Origin: JBGVSA01 sp041807905 | GTDB lineage: Bacteria; Pseudomonadota; Gammaproteobacteria; Burkholderiales; Rhodocyclaceae | Direction of reading: 5' to 3' | DNA: 64,000 bases | Assembly (NCBI RefSeq): GCF_041807905.1 | Contig: NZ_JBGVSA010000005.1 | Location: 131,075 to 195,074, forward strand | Part shown: piece after piece, positions 34,864 to 45,300 of the stretch | Position numbering within the stretch: position 1 is the stretch's first letter | Layout: each line of letters starts with the position of its first letter | The notes under the pieces: generated by a model | What the model saw: the letters and a program-made list of their open reading frames with translations, nothing else | The model's database searches: none | Told to the model about the DNA's origin: nothing | Program-made: the position numbers and the translations under genes

Positions 34864-34892
34864 AAAAAAAGGCCGGCAATCATGTGCCGGCC
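34864..34892 (-). terminator. Intrinsic terminator of rpoH
   Basis: On the minus strand GGCCGGCA-N6-TGCCGGCC is followed by seven T. It lies 23 bases after the rpoH stop. Confidence 0.9.
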
Positions 34893-34914
34893 TTGCTCGG
34901 GTGCGCTGTGCCGC

Positions 34915-35775
<861 letters not shown>

Positions 35776-35823
35776 GGCACCTCCTAAACATCGAACCGGC
35801 TCTGTCGCCGGTCGGAGTGCATT

Positions 35824-35850
35824 TTAGCACTCGTAGTGTATGAGTGCTAA
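35824..35850. promoter_or_regulatory. CIRCE element (HrcA operator) upstream of rpoH
   Basis: TTAGCACTC-N9-GAGTGCTAA, an exact match to the CIRCE consensus including the nine-base spacer. HrcA binds CIRCE and releases it on heat stress. No hrcA gene is in the window. Confidence 0.95.
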
Positions 35851-36026
35851 CAACGGGAAAAGGTTCCCGCAAGGTGAGGGTTTGGTCATTTCGGGACTTG
35901 CCTCGGCGATGTGCCAGCACGCGACGTGCCATCAGACCCGAGTTCAGGGCCGCGGTCCACTTATCGTTTGTATACAGATAATTAATCGATATCCAACTCC
36001 CGGCACGGGGCACGATAACGTCACAC

Positions 36027-36136
36027 GGGCGTAACCTTGCGCCCCTAAAGTGCGCACATCCCCAGGGATGACTCCGGCAGGGCTGAGTCCGACAGGCCTT
36101 GCACCAATTCCCCAACGCCGGCTCGACGCCGGCGTT
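36027..36136 (+). ncRNA. Possible structured small RNA (hairpin cluster)
   Basis: Four successive inverted repeats within 110 bases: GGGCG-N8-CGCCC (36027-36044), CATCCC-CA-GGGATG (36057-36070), GACTC-N10-GAGTC (36070-36089), and a GC-rich stem AACGCCGGC-N5-GCCGGCGTT (36114-36136) followed on the plus strand by a T-rich tail. AT-rich promoter-like sequence (GTATACAGATAAT) lies about 50 bases upstream. I cannot match a known RNA family. The hairpins could instead be the 3' end structure of the DUF2252 transcript. Confidence 0.3.
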
Positions 36137-36156
36137 TCTGTCTGCGGCGCTCGTCC

Positions 36157-37626
36157 TCAGTCTTCCATGTGCGCTTCGATGCGGCCGTTGCGGATGGCGG
36201 CAAGCAGCGCCGCATGGTCGCGCTCGGTCTGGTCGGCATAAGCGCTGGCGAAGTCGGCCAGCGCGTCTTCGAATGCCGTGCTGTTGCCCAGGTAGCCGGC
36301 CAGCAATACGGCGTCGCCGGAGCGAGCGTGGGCGCGGGCCAGCGCCCGGCCGCACAGGCTGCCGAAGTTGCGCAGGTTGGTCGGGCGCATGATCTCGACT
36401 TCTGGCTTGATCTTGGCGTCGCGCAGTTGCCGGATGTACATATGCTTGTTCGCACGGCTCACCGTCCAGCCGAGGAAGGCGTCACTAGCGGCCTGCATGA
36501 TCTGCTGGCCCGCCACCACCCGCTGGCCGTGGTTGGCATAGGGGCTCGCGCCGACATAGGGTTCCAGCACCGAGGCGCGTGCCTCCTTGTACTGAAGGAA
36601 CAGCGGGTCGCCGTTGCCGGACATCAGCAGAACGATGCCGCATTCCGTTCCCACGCTGCCGATGCCAACGACCTTGATGGCGATGTCGGCCACCTTGTAG
36701 CGGTCCAGCAGGACACGCCGCGGGGCCGGCAGCGATTCGAGATAGGTCGTGTAGACATGTGCGAGCCCGTGGGCGATGGCTTCATCGTCCATGTCGGCTG
36801 CGTGGTAGATCAGAGGCGGCTCGTCCTTGATGCGCGGACGCGTGCCGGCCGAGAACGCCAGTTTGGCGAACTCCTTTTCGCTGGCACTTTTGTCGACGGC
36901 GCGGTTCAGTCGATTGCGCGCATAGCGTCGGAATTCGGTATCGTCGATCGCGTCGATCACTTCCTGCAGGTCGATGCTGTCGTACCAGGCGTCGAGGATC
37001 GGCATGAGCGCGTAGCGCCCCATCCATTCGCGGTAGGCGGCCGCCATGGCCCAGGCCGCTTCTTCGCAGTTCTCGTCATTGAAGCCATTGCTGCGCCCGG
37101 CCAGCACGAAGCTGGTGGCCAGGCGCTTGACGTCCCACTCCCACGGGCCGACGGCGGTCTCGTCGAAGTCGTTGATATCGAACGCGATGCGGCGCTCGGG
37201 CGTGGCGAATCCGCCGAAATTGAGCAGATGGCAGTCGCCACACACCTGCAATCGCGGACCGGAGATCGGCGTGCTCGCGAGATCGCCTGCCATGACGGCC
37301 GCCGCACCCCGGAAGAAGCTGAACGGCGAGGTCGCCATCCGCCCGTAGCGGATCGGAATGAGCTGCGGAATGCGCCCGATGCTCGACGCGATCAGCGTAT
37401 CGATCGGATCGGCTCGCCCATCCGGTTCCTTCCACTCGCCGTGCGCCTTGCGTGGGCACGCGTCGCGCAGGATGCGGCCGGCAAGACTGCGTTCATCCGG
37501 CGGTAGCGGATGCGACTGCTCCGGGTGCAGACGCACGGCCTCGCCCGTCACTCGCCCCGTTTTGCGCGGAGCGGTGCGACGGGCGCGCGCACTGCGCGAT
37601 GCCGGGCGTTCATCGTTTGTTGCCAT
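36157..37626 (-). CDS. DUF2252 family protein
   Basis: 489 aa cytoplasmic protein of the DUF2252 family, which is distantly kinase-like. Family blocks: FSFFRGAAAVMAGDLA, VCGDCHLLNFGGFATPE, FDINDFDETAVGPWEWDVKRLA and the C-terminal LCGRALARAHARSGD. Basic Ala/Arg-rich N-terminus of about 35 residues. It starts 10 bases after the mipA stop, so the two are cotranscribed. Function is not established for the family. Confidence 0.88.
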   Translation of the reverse strand: MATNDERPASRSARARRTAPRKTGRVTGEAVRLHPEQSHPLPPDERSLAGRILRDACPRKAHGEWKEPDGRADPIDTLIASSIGRIPQLIPIRYGRMATSPFSFFRGAAAVMAGDLASTPISGPRLQVCGDCHLLNFGGFATPERRIAFDINDFDETAVGPWEWDVKRLATSFVLAGRSNGFNDENCEEAAWAMAAAYREWMGRYALMPILDAWYDSIDLQEVIDAIDDTEFRRYARNRLNRAVDKSASEKEFAKLAFSAGTRPRIKDEPPLIYHAADMDDEAIAHGLAHVYTTYLESLPAPRRVLLDRYKVADIAIKVVGIGSVGTECGIVLLMSGNGDPLFLQYKEARASVLEPYVGASPYANHGQRVVAGQQIMQAASDAFLGWTVSRANKHMYIRQLRDAKIKPEVEIMRPTNLRNFGSLCGRALARAHARSGDAVLLAGYLGNSTAFEDALADFASAYADQTERDHAALLAAIRNGRIEAHMED

Positions 37627-37635
37627 GGAGGGCCC

Positions 37636-38484
37636 TCATTGCCAGACATATCCGATGCCGATGCCGTAGGTCCACTGATTGCGATTGCCGCGCTGTGAGA
37701 CGATCGGACTGTCTGCTGCCTTGTCCGTCAGGCGCTGGTAGAAACCGCCGATACCGCCCCACCAATTGCCCGACAGCTTCATCACCAGCGCGGGCCACGC
37801 ATAGTACTGGCGCACACCACTGCCCGATTCGTACGCCGACAGGCCACTGGCGGCCGAATCCTCGGCGGTGATGCCGTAGTAACGGTTGATGAAGCTGGCG
37901 CTGCCCCAACTGAGTCCGCCGCCCAGGCCGAGGAATACGCGCGGCGACAGCGGCACCCATAGCGACGCGAACGCCGAGGCGTCCAGCCCGTGCCACTGAT
38001 CGCCCAGGTTGGTCAGTGCCGAGGCGCCGATGCGCAGCCGCCAAGGCACGTCGCCCGTATGCGTGTAAGTGTAGGACCCCAGCACACCGGCTTCGAGCGT
38101 CGTGTCGATGTCGGGCAGGCGCGAGACATATTGGTCTTCGACATCCGAGCGTCCGATGCGCAGGTTGATGGCCGGCCCCAACTGCCATGTCGCCGAATCG
38201 ATGAGGTTGATGTCGCCCGCCGGGCCATACATTTCGAGGAAGCGTTGCGTGCCCTTGAATGTGTAGCGCACGCCGGGCACAGCGCCCACCACGGTCTCGC
38301 TCGCGCCCGAGTAGCGCGGCGTGATGCCGACACCGACGCCGACCAGGTTGGGGATGAAGCTCGGCAGTATGCCCGCCTGCGCGTGAACGCCCTGGCTCGC
38401 GGCCAAAGCCGTGGCGGCGAATGCCAACGACAGTGCGGTCCGCATGTGTGCAGTCGATTTTCCGTTGAATGACCGTGGAATCAT
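37636..38484 (-). CDS. MipA/OmpV family outer-membrane protein
   Basis: 282 aa. N-terminal signal peptide with a long n-region (cleavage near VHA-Q). A second ATG at 38445 would give a more compact signal. The mature beta-barrel begins with VGVGVGITPRYSGA, and PGVRYTFKG and MKLSGNWWGGIGGFYQRLT fit MipA/OmpV. ATG 38484 has GAGGAAGAC before it. MipA-like proteins act as scaffolds in murein synthesis or as porins. It is divergent from the BamA-like gene. Confidence 0.88.
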   Translation of the reverse strand: MIPRSFNGKSTAHMRTALSLAFAATALAASQGVHAQAGILPSFIPNLVGVGVGITPRYSGASETVVGAVPGVRYTFKGTQRFLEMYGPAGDINLIDSATWQLGPAINLRIGRSDVEDQYVSRLPDIDTTLEAGVLGSYTYTHTGDVPWRLRIGASALTNLGDQWHGLDASAFASLWVPLSPRVFLGLGGGLSWGSASFINRYYGITAEDSAASGLSAYESGSGVRQYYAWPALVMKLSGNWWGGIGGFYQRLTDKAADSPIVSQRGNRNQWTYGIGIGYVWQ

Positions 38485-38584
38485 TTCGATTGTCTTCCTC
38501 TCGTGGTGTGTCATCGGATCACAAACCCATTTGCGCAATGCCGTTGTGGTTCGTATAACAAGATATAGTCGTCCCGGTGTGCTC

Positions 38585-39796
38585 ATGACGAACAGATTTA
38601 TGACGATCCTTTTGCGTTGCTTCGCTCTCGTAGCGTGGACCTGTGTGACTGTGCCCTTGGCATGGGCGCAGGCCTCAGAACCGCTCGCCGGACACACCGC
38701 GCCAGCGCCGAAGGCTGATCGACCCCTGTTCTCTGATCCGCAGGACGGCGGCTTCGACATGTCGGAGTTCATGCTCGATCGAAAGGGCTTCCTGCCCGTG
38801 CCGATCATCATCACCGAGCCTGCCGTGGGCTACGGTCTGGGCGTTGCGCTGATGTTCGTGACCGAGTCGATCCGCGAAGCGGCGGCCAAGAGTGCTCAGA
38901 CCGGCCATGTCACGCCGCCGAACATCTATGTAGGCGGGGCAGCCGCCACCGACAATGGCAGCAACGCGTTCTTCCTGGGCGGATTGTTGTCCTTCGACGA
39001 AGACCGCTGGCGCTATCGCGGCGGCGTGGCCAAGCTCAAGGGCAACCTCGATTTCTATGGCATCGGCAACCCGATCGGCAACGAAGACCTCAAGCTGGCC
39101 TACACGCTCAAGGGGTTCATCTCGTCGCAACAGGTCCTGCGCCGCATTGGGCAGAGCGACAACTATGTCGCGCTGCGCTGGCTGTACATGGACTTCGACA
39201 CGAGCTTTCGCAACGACGGCGATTCGCCCCTGATCCCGAAAGGCATCGAGCGCGCCCGGCGCATGTCCGGCACCGGGCTGTCGATCGAGCATGATTCGCG
39301 TGACAACATCTTCACGCCTTCGCGTGGATGGGTCGGCAGCCTCGATACGCTGTTCTACGGGCCGGCCATCGGCAGCGACAACACCATGCAGAGCTATCGT
39401 GCGCACGCGTTCGCGTACTTTCCGATGACGCCCAAGTGGATTCTCGGCACCCGCATCGACGGGCGCGCGGCGCGCGGTGACGTGCCCTTCTACCAGCAGC
39501 CGTTCATCGATCTGCGGGGCGTGCCGGCGGGCCGCTACCAGGACGAGAACACCGGCGTCGCCGAACTCGAACTGCGCTGGAACGTCACGCCACGCTGGGC
39601 GGCGGTGGGCTTTGCCGGACTGGGAAAGGCCTGGGGAAAGCGTGACGACTTCGGCCAGGCCAAGACCATCGTCACCAAGGGCGTCGGATTCCGCTATCTG
39701 ATCGCGCGCCGCCTTGGTCTCTATGTCGGCATCGACATCGCCAAGGGGCCGGAAGATACCCCCTTCTACATCCAGGTCGGCAACGCGTGGCGTTGA
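38585..39796 (+). CDS. BamA/TamA-like (Omp85 C-terminal) outer-membrane barrel
   Basis: 403 aa. Signal peptide (cleavage near AWA-Q) and a single bacterial surface-antigen (D15) type barrel. POTRA domains are absent, so it is shorter than BamA or TamA. Segments GTGLSIEHDSRDNIFTPSRGW and LIARRLGLYVGIDIAKGPED are typical of the family (the latter holds the GxDIxxGxxD ending). The earlier in-frame start at 38411 lies opposite mipA and is rejected. Its cargo is unknown; it may be a lipase-type or metalloprotein exporter. Confidence 0.85.
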   Translation: MTNRFMTILLRCFALVAWTCVTVPLAWAQASEPLAGHTAPAPKADRPLFSDPQDGGFDMSEFMLDRKGFLPVPIIITEPAVGYGLGVALMFVTESIREAAAKSAQTGHVTPPNIYVGGAAATDNGSNAFFLGGLLSFDEDRWRYRGGVAKLKGNLDFYGIGNPIGNEDLKLAYTLKGFISSQQVLRRIGQSDNYVALRWLYMDFDTSFRNDGDSPLIPKGIERARRMSGTGLSIEHDSRDNIFTPSRGWVGSLDTLFYGPAIGSDNTMQSYRAHAFAYFPMTPKWILGTRIDGRAARGDVPFYQQPFIDLRGVPAGRYQDENTGVAELELRWNVTPRWAAVGFAGLGKAWGKRDDFGQAKTIVTKGVGFRYLIARRLGLYVGIDIAKGPEDTPFYIQVGNAWR

Positions 39797-39894
39797 GCCT
39801 GTGCGACGGGCCGCGGGCGCAAGACGGCGGACATCGGGGCTGATGGGCATGTGTGGGGCGTCCCCATAGTGCCCACCCAGGAACGGAAGGGCGT

Positions 39895-40290
39895 TCAGCG
39901 ATACTTGATGGCCACGCCGATGGTGCGGCGGCGCGGATTGGCCGATTCGGCCACCTTCGTTTTCACATCGGCACTGATCGAATACGCGCTGGCGGGCGGG
40001 GCGTCGTCATAGACGATGATGACCGCGTCGGCGCCGATCTTTGCCGCTTCCTTGCGCATGCGTTCCTGCAGCGACTCGGGCGACGGAGCCGGCGAATACG
40101 TCGAGTCGATCGCCACTTGCCCCAGCCGGATGTAGTCGCGCGTGGGCGCGATCTTGAGGATGACCACTTTCGCCGGGTCCGTCGGCGGCAACTCCGGCGT
40201 GGTGCTGTAAGTGTTGACCGTCGCATCCATCGAAGCGCATGCGGCCAGGATCGTCATCGCTCCCGCCAGCAGCAGATACAGCTTCTTCAT
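39895..40290 (-). CDS. Hypothetical lipoprotein
   Basis: 131 aa with a clear lipobox (ILAACASM). A C-terminal domain of about 100 residues with VVILKIAPTRDYIRLGQV and IGADAVIIVYDDAPP follows. This layout resembles small outer-membrane lipoproteins of the SH3/DUF-type, but I cannot name the family. It lies downstream of the SlyB-like gene on the same strand. Confidence 0.7.
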   Translation of the reverse strand: MKKLYLLLAGAMTILAACASMDATVNTYSTTPELPPTDPAKVVILKIAPTRDYIRLGQVAIDSTYSPAPSPESLQERMRKEAAKIGADAVIIVYDDAPPASAYSISADVKTKVAESANPRRRTIGVAIKYR

Positions 40291-40376
40291 CGCGCAAGAC
40301 TCCGCACAAAAGGTGACATGCTACGTGGGTTGCACCGTTTCGTGGAGTTGCATGCCTTTCTTGGACAGTCCGTCCG

Positions 40377-40805
40377 TCACATGCGGATCACCCGCGCCTT
40401 GTTGCCGCTGCCGTCGATACGCACCGCATCGCCCACCTTCAGGCCCGGATCGGCGGGCTGGGTGATGCCCACGGCCACGCCGTTGTTGAGTGTGACGATA
40501 ACGTGCTGACCGGCCTGCTTCTGGATGCGCGTCTGGGCCTTTTCGCCCACCACGCCGCCGGCCAGCACGCCGGCCACGGTGGCCACGTCACGTCCCGAGC
40601 CGGCACCGAACTGGTGGCCGATCACGCCACCGGCGACCGCGCCGATGATCGCGCCCAGCCCGAGCTGGTCGTCGCTGTCGATCTGTACCGGGTCGATGCG
40701 TGTCACGCGCCCGTAACGCACCTCCTGTTCGCCGACCTGAGGCTGCTGCGCGCAGGCGGTGAGCAAGGCCAGCGCAGCGACGAAGGCGAGGATGAGGTTC
40801 TTCAT
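40377..40805 (-). CDS. Glycine-zipper outer-membrane lipoprotein, SlyB/Pcp type
   Basis: 142 aa. Lipobox LLTACAQQ. A glycine-zipper 2TM segment at about residues 48-80 (GAIIGAVAGGVIGHQFGAG and VAGVLAGGVVGEKAQ), then a C-terminal beta domain with VTLNNGVAVGITQPADPGL. SlyB-like proteins stabilise outer-membrane complexes under envelope stress. It lies 46 bases after the efflux channel gene, so it may be cotranscribed. Confidence 0.85.
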   Translation of the reverse strand: MKNLILAFVAALALLTACAQQPQVGEQEVRYGRVTRIDPVQIDSDDQLGLGAIIGAVAGGVIGHQFGAGSGRDVATVAGVLAGGVVGEKAQTRIQKQAGQHVIVTLNNGVAVGITQPADPGLKVGDAVRIDGSGNKARVIRM

Positions 40806-40851
40806 TGATGTGTCTCCTGTTGTGCGAAGGCCCCCAGCGGAGCCTTCCGGA

Positions 40852-42327
40852 TCAAGGAAAGGCCGGTGGGTTCCGATCCAGCGCGGGGCCGGATTGCGGC
40901 ACCAGCGCGTCTGCGCTCGCCAGCCACGGACCGCCCATCGCCCTGTAGAGACTCACGTACTGCACCATCGCGTCGGCCTGCGATTGCGATAGCTGCAATT
41001 CGGCGGCGAACAGGCTGCGCTCCGCGTCGAGTACTTCGAGGTAGCTCGAATAACCGCCTTCGTAGCGCAAGCGTGCGGCGCGCGCGTACACGCGCAAGGC
41101 ATCGACCTGCATGACCAGTGCGTCGCGCGCCGCCTGCGTTTTCTGCAGACCGACGATGGCGTTCTCGGTTTCCTGGAAGGCGGTCTGGATGGCTTTGCGA
41201 TAGAGCGCCACGGCCTCCTGCTGGCGCGCTTCGGCAGCGGCGACCTGCCCGCGGATGTTGCCACCGGTGAAGAGCGGCATGCTCACGTTGGCCGCATAGC
41301 TCCAGACGCGGCCCGGTCCGCTCCACAGTCCATTGAGCGAGGTCGATGCGCCGCCGAACAACCCCGTCAGCGAAATGACAGGGAAGTACAGCGCCCGCGC
41401 CGCGCCGATGTCGGCATTGGCCGCGACGAGCTGTTGTTCGGCCTGGAGAATGTCGGGCCGCCGTTCGAGCAGATCCGAAGGCAGGCCGGCGGGCACCGAG
41501 AGCGACGACATTTCGTAGATCGCCTTGCCGCGCGGAATCGGCCCAGGGTTGCGGCCGACCAGCACCGACAGCGCGTTTTCCTGTTCGGCGATGCGTTGCT
41601 CGATGACCGGCACGGAAGCCAGCGCATTGGCATACTCCGAGCGCGCCTGGCTGAATTCCAGCTCCGACACCACGCCTCCGCGATAGCGTTTTTCGAACAG
41701 ATCGAGCGCGTCGCGCCGGCTTGCCAGCGTGTCGCGTGCGACGATCAACTGCTGGTCGAGATCGCGCAGGTTGATATAGCCGGAGGCAACGCTTGCCACC
41801 AATGACAGCACCACGCCACGGCGGGCCTCCTCCGTTGCCATCAGATTGGCCCGGGCGGCTTCTGTCTGGCGGCGGATGCGGCCGAAGAGGTCGATTTCCC
41901 ACGACGCGAACACGTCCGCCTGCACCGTGTTGTACGGATTGCGCTGCGGCGCGCTGCCGACCGCGCGCTCGCTGACCCGCGAACGCGTGCCGTCCAGCTC
42001 GGCGCCGATCTGCGGGAAAAACGCCGATCGCGTCGTGCCCAGGATGCCGTAGTACTGGTCAACGCGCGCAGCGGCCGCGAGCAGATCCTGGTTGTTGGCG
42101 AGCGCATCGCGGATGAGCGAGTCGAGCGCCGGGTCCTGCATCTCTTGCCACCACAACTGCTGGTGCATGTCCGCGGACTGCGGCGTGGTTTCGGCCGCCG
42201 AGGCAGGTGGTTGGGTGCGGAACTGGTCCGGCACCTGCACGCTGGGCCGTGTGTAGTCCGGTCCGAGCATGCAGCCGCTCACCACCAGGGCGCAGCAGGC
42301 GGCAATGCTTGTGCGTTTAGATCTCAT
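40852..42327 (-). CDS. RND efflux outer-membrane channel lipoprotein, OprM/NodT family
   Basis: 491 aa. Lipobox VVSGCMLG with the +2 motif GPDYTRP typical of OprM. Two outer-membrane efflux (TolC-like) domains, with LWWQEMQDPALDSLI and LRDLDQQLIVARDTL. The start at ATG 42327 overlaps the end of the RND gene by 11 bases. It forms the third part of the tripartite pump encoded here. Confidence 0.92.
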   Translation of the reverse strand: MRSKRTSIAACCALVVSGCMLGPDYTRPSVQVPDQFRTQPPASAAETTPQSADMHQQLWWQEMQDPALDSLIRDALANNQDLLAAAARVDQYYGILGTTRSAFFPQIGAELDGTRSRVSERAVGSAPQRNPYNTVQADVFASWEIDLFGRIRRQTEAARANLMATEEARRGVVLSLVASVASGYINLRDLDQQLIVARDTLASRRDALDLFEKRYRGGVVSELEFSQARSEYANALASVPVIEQRIAEQENALSVLVGRNPGPIPRGKAIYEMSSLSVPAGLPSDLLERRPDILQAEQQLVAANADIGAARALYFPVISLTGLFGGASTSLNGLWSGPGRVWSYAANVSMPLFTGGNIRGQVAAAEARQQEAVALYRKAIQTAFQETENAIVGLQKTQAARDALVMQVDALRVYARAARLRYEGGYSSYLEVLDAERSLFAAELQLSQSQADAMVQYVSLYRAMGGPWLASADALVPQSGPALDRNPPAFP

Positions 42328-45300
42328 GGGTCGACCCTCCATGTTCGAGGGTTTCGGGCGGCTCCGTATGTTTGTCGGCTTTCTTCTTTTTCGATGAGCG
42401 CGACGACAGCGTCTCAAGCCCCCAGAAGAACATCGGGATGAAGAAGATCGCGATGGCGGTGGCACCCAGCATCCCGCCGATCACGCCCGTGCCCAACGAA
42501 TGTCGGCTGGCCGACGAGGCTCCGGTGGCGATCGCCAGCGGAATACACCCGAGAATGAACGCCAGCGAGGTCATGACGATGGGGCGCAGGCGCAGCCGCG
42601 CGGCTTCGAGCGCGGCATCGTACGGCGACATGTTCTCCTTCTCGCGCATTTCGACGGCGAACTCGAAGATCAGGATCGCGTTCTTCGCCGCCAGCGCAAT
42701 GAGCACCGTCAGGCCGATCTGGAAGTAGACATCGTTCTGCGTTCCGCGCAGCCAGATGGCTGCCAGCGCACCGAAGAGGGCGAACGGAACGGCCAGCAGC
42801 ACGCCGAGCGGCAACGACCATTTCTCGTATTGCGCGGCGAGGATCAGGAACACCATCACCAGCGCGAAGGCGAATACGACGACCGCAGTGGACCCGGCCT
42901 CCTTCTCTTCGCGGGCCTGTCCGGCCCACTCGTAGCCGAAGTCGGACGGCATCACTTCTGCCGCGATCTGCTCCATCGCGGCCAGCGCCTGACCCGAACT
43001 GTATCCGGGCGCTGCATCGCCCTGGATCTTGGCGGCGGGGAAGTTGTTGAACCGCGTCACGATGTCCGCGCCGGTCGTGTAGTGCGACGTGGTGACCGCC
43101 TTGAGCGGCACCATCTTGCCCTCCGCGTTGCGCACATACATGTTCTGCAGGTCCTCGGGCTTGATGCGATAGTCCGGTTCCGCTTGCAGGATCACCTGGA
43201 AGAGGCGGCTGTTCTTGGGAAACTGGCTGACGTACAAGGAGCCGAACAGCGTCTGCAGGGTCGAGTACACATCCTGCACCGGCACGCCGAGCGTTTCCGC
43301 CTTCTCGCGGTCGACCTCCACCATCAACTGACGCGAATTGGTGTTGATGGTGGAGCTCACACCGCGCAGTTCCGGACGCTGCCGGGCCTTGGCGATGATG
43401 GCGCGGGTGACTTCCTCCAGCTTCTGCAGCGACGCGTCGCCCTTGCTCTGCAACCAGAACTCGAAGCCGCCGGTGGTGCCGAGGCCCGGGATCGATGGCG
43501 GGTTGATCGGTATGACCAGGCCTTCCTTGATGCTGGCGAACTCATGCTGGGCGGCGCTGAGGATCGCATCGGCCCGCAATGCCGGGTCTTTGCGCTCGGC
43601 GAACGACTTGAACGATACGAACAAGGTCCCCGCGCTGGCCTTGGTCTGGTTGTCGATCAGGCTGAAGCCCGTGACTTCGGCCACCGAGTGCACCGCCGGG
43701 TGCTTCTGGAACCACGCCGAAGCGCGGTTCATGACACTTTCGGTGCGATCCAGGCTGGCACCATCCGGCATGATCGTGGCGCCCAGCACATAGCCCTGGT
43801 CTTCCACCGGCAGGAACGAGGTCGGGATGCGATTGAACAGGCCGACCATCAGGAACAGCATGCCGCCGATGAGGATGACCGACACGATCACCCGCTTGAT
43901 GGCCAATGCCGATACCCACGTGTAGCGATTGGTGATGGCCTCGAAAGAGTTGTTGAACCACTTGAAGAAGCCGCGCTTCTCTTTGTGTTCGGGCTTGAGA
44001 AGGATGGCGGCCAGCGCCGGCGACAGCGTCAGGGCAACGAGGCCCGACAGCACCACCGATACGGCCAGCGTCACCGCGAACTGTTTGTACAACTGACCGG
44101 TGATGCCCGACAGGAATGCCACCGGAATGAACACCGCGCACAGCACCAGCACGATGGCGACCACCGGCCCGCTCACTTCATCCATGGCCTTCTTGGCGGC
44201 GTCCTTGGGCGAGAGCTTGAACTCGCTCATGTTGCGCTCGACGTTCTCGATCACCACGATCGCGTCATCGACCACGATACCGATTGCCAGCACCATGCCG
44301 AACAAGGTCAGCATGTTTATCGAGAATCCGAAAGCCGTCAGCCCGATGAAGGTGCCGATGATCGACACCGGTACGGCCAGGATCGGCACCAGCGTGGCGC
44401 GGAAGCTCTGAAGGAACACGAACACCACCAGGATCACGAGGATGACCGCTTCCCAGAAGGTATGGATAACCTCGCTGATCGACTCCTGGACGAACTCGGT
44501 CGTATCCAGCGAGATCGTGTAGTCGAGCCCCTGCGGGAAGCTCTTCTTGAGCTCCTCCAGCGTGGCGCGCACCTGCTTGGACACATCCAGCGCATTTGCG
44601 CCCGGTTGCTGGTAGACCGCGATCAGAGTTGCCGTCTTGCCGTTGTAGGTACTGCGGATCGAGTAGTCCTTGGCGCCCAGTTCCGTACGGCCGATGTCCT
44701 TCACGCGGACGATGGCGGCATTTTCGTTGCTGGCACGCAGGATGATGTTGTCGAACTGGCTCGGCTCCGTCATGCGACCGGCCGTGACCACCGGCAGAGT
44801 CTGTTGCACCGGTCCGGCCGTGGGCGACTGACCCAGGCGGCCCGCCGCGTACTGCTGGTTCTGGGCCGCCACCACGTTCTGCACATCGGTGGCCGTGATG
44901 CCCAGGCTCGCCATCCGGTCAGGCTTGAGCCACACCCGCATGGCATAGTCCGGCGAACCGAAGATCGATGCCTGGTTCGCGCCCGGCAGCCGCTTGATGG
45001 CGTCGAGCACGTAGATGTTGGCGTAGTTGGCGACGTAGTTCGAGTCGAGGCTGTTGTCGGGCGAAAAGATGGCGATCACCATCATGAAGCTCGACGACCG
45101 CTTCTGCACCGATACGCCTTGTGCCGTCACCGCATCCGGCAGAAGGGGCAGCGCCAGGTTGACGCGGTTCTGCACGTCGACCTGCGCGAGCGAGGGATCA
45201 GTGCCGATGTTGAAGTACACCGACAGCGTGAGCGCACCCGTCGACGAGGTCGTCGAGTACATGTACATCATGTTGTCGGCGCCGTTGACCTGCTGTTCGA

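Larger units (their letters stand above)
35776..36156. other. Region between rpoH and the DUF2252 gene, no protein gene
   Basis: 381 bases. Near rpoH it holds the CIRCE element. The half near the DUF2252 gene holds a series of hairpins (36027-36136) reported as a possible RNA. No open frame in it looks coding. Confidence 0.6.

Noticed and set aside
35776..35880. Sigma-32-type promoter for rpoH.
   Set aside because: A CTTGCGG stretch is present on the minus strand but no CCCCAT-like -10 at a suitable distance; only the CIRCE element is claimed.
39845..39874. Nested inverted repeat GGGCA...TGGGG-CG-(T)CCCCA...TGCCC between convergent genes.
   Set aside because: The symmetry is real, but it has no T-run and the stem is interrupted, so a terminator call is not supported.
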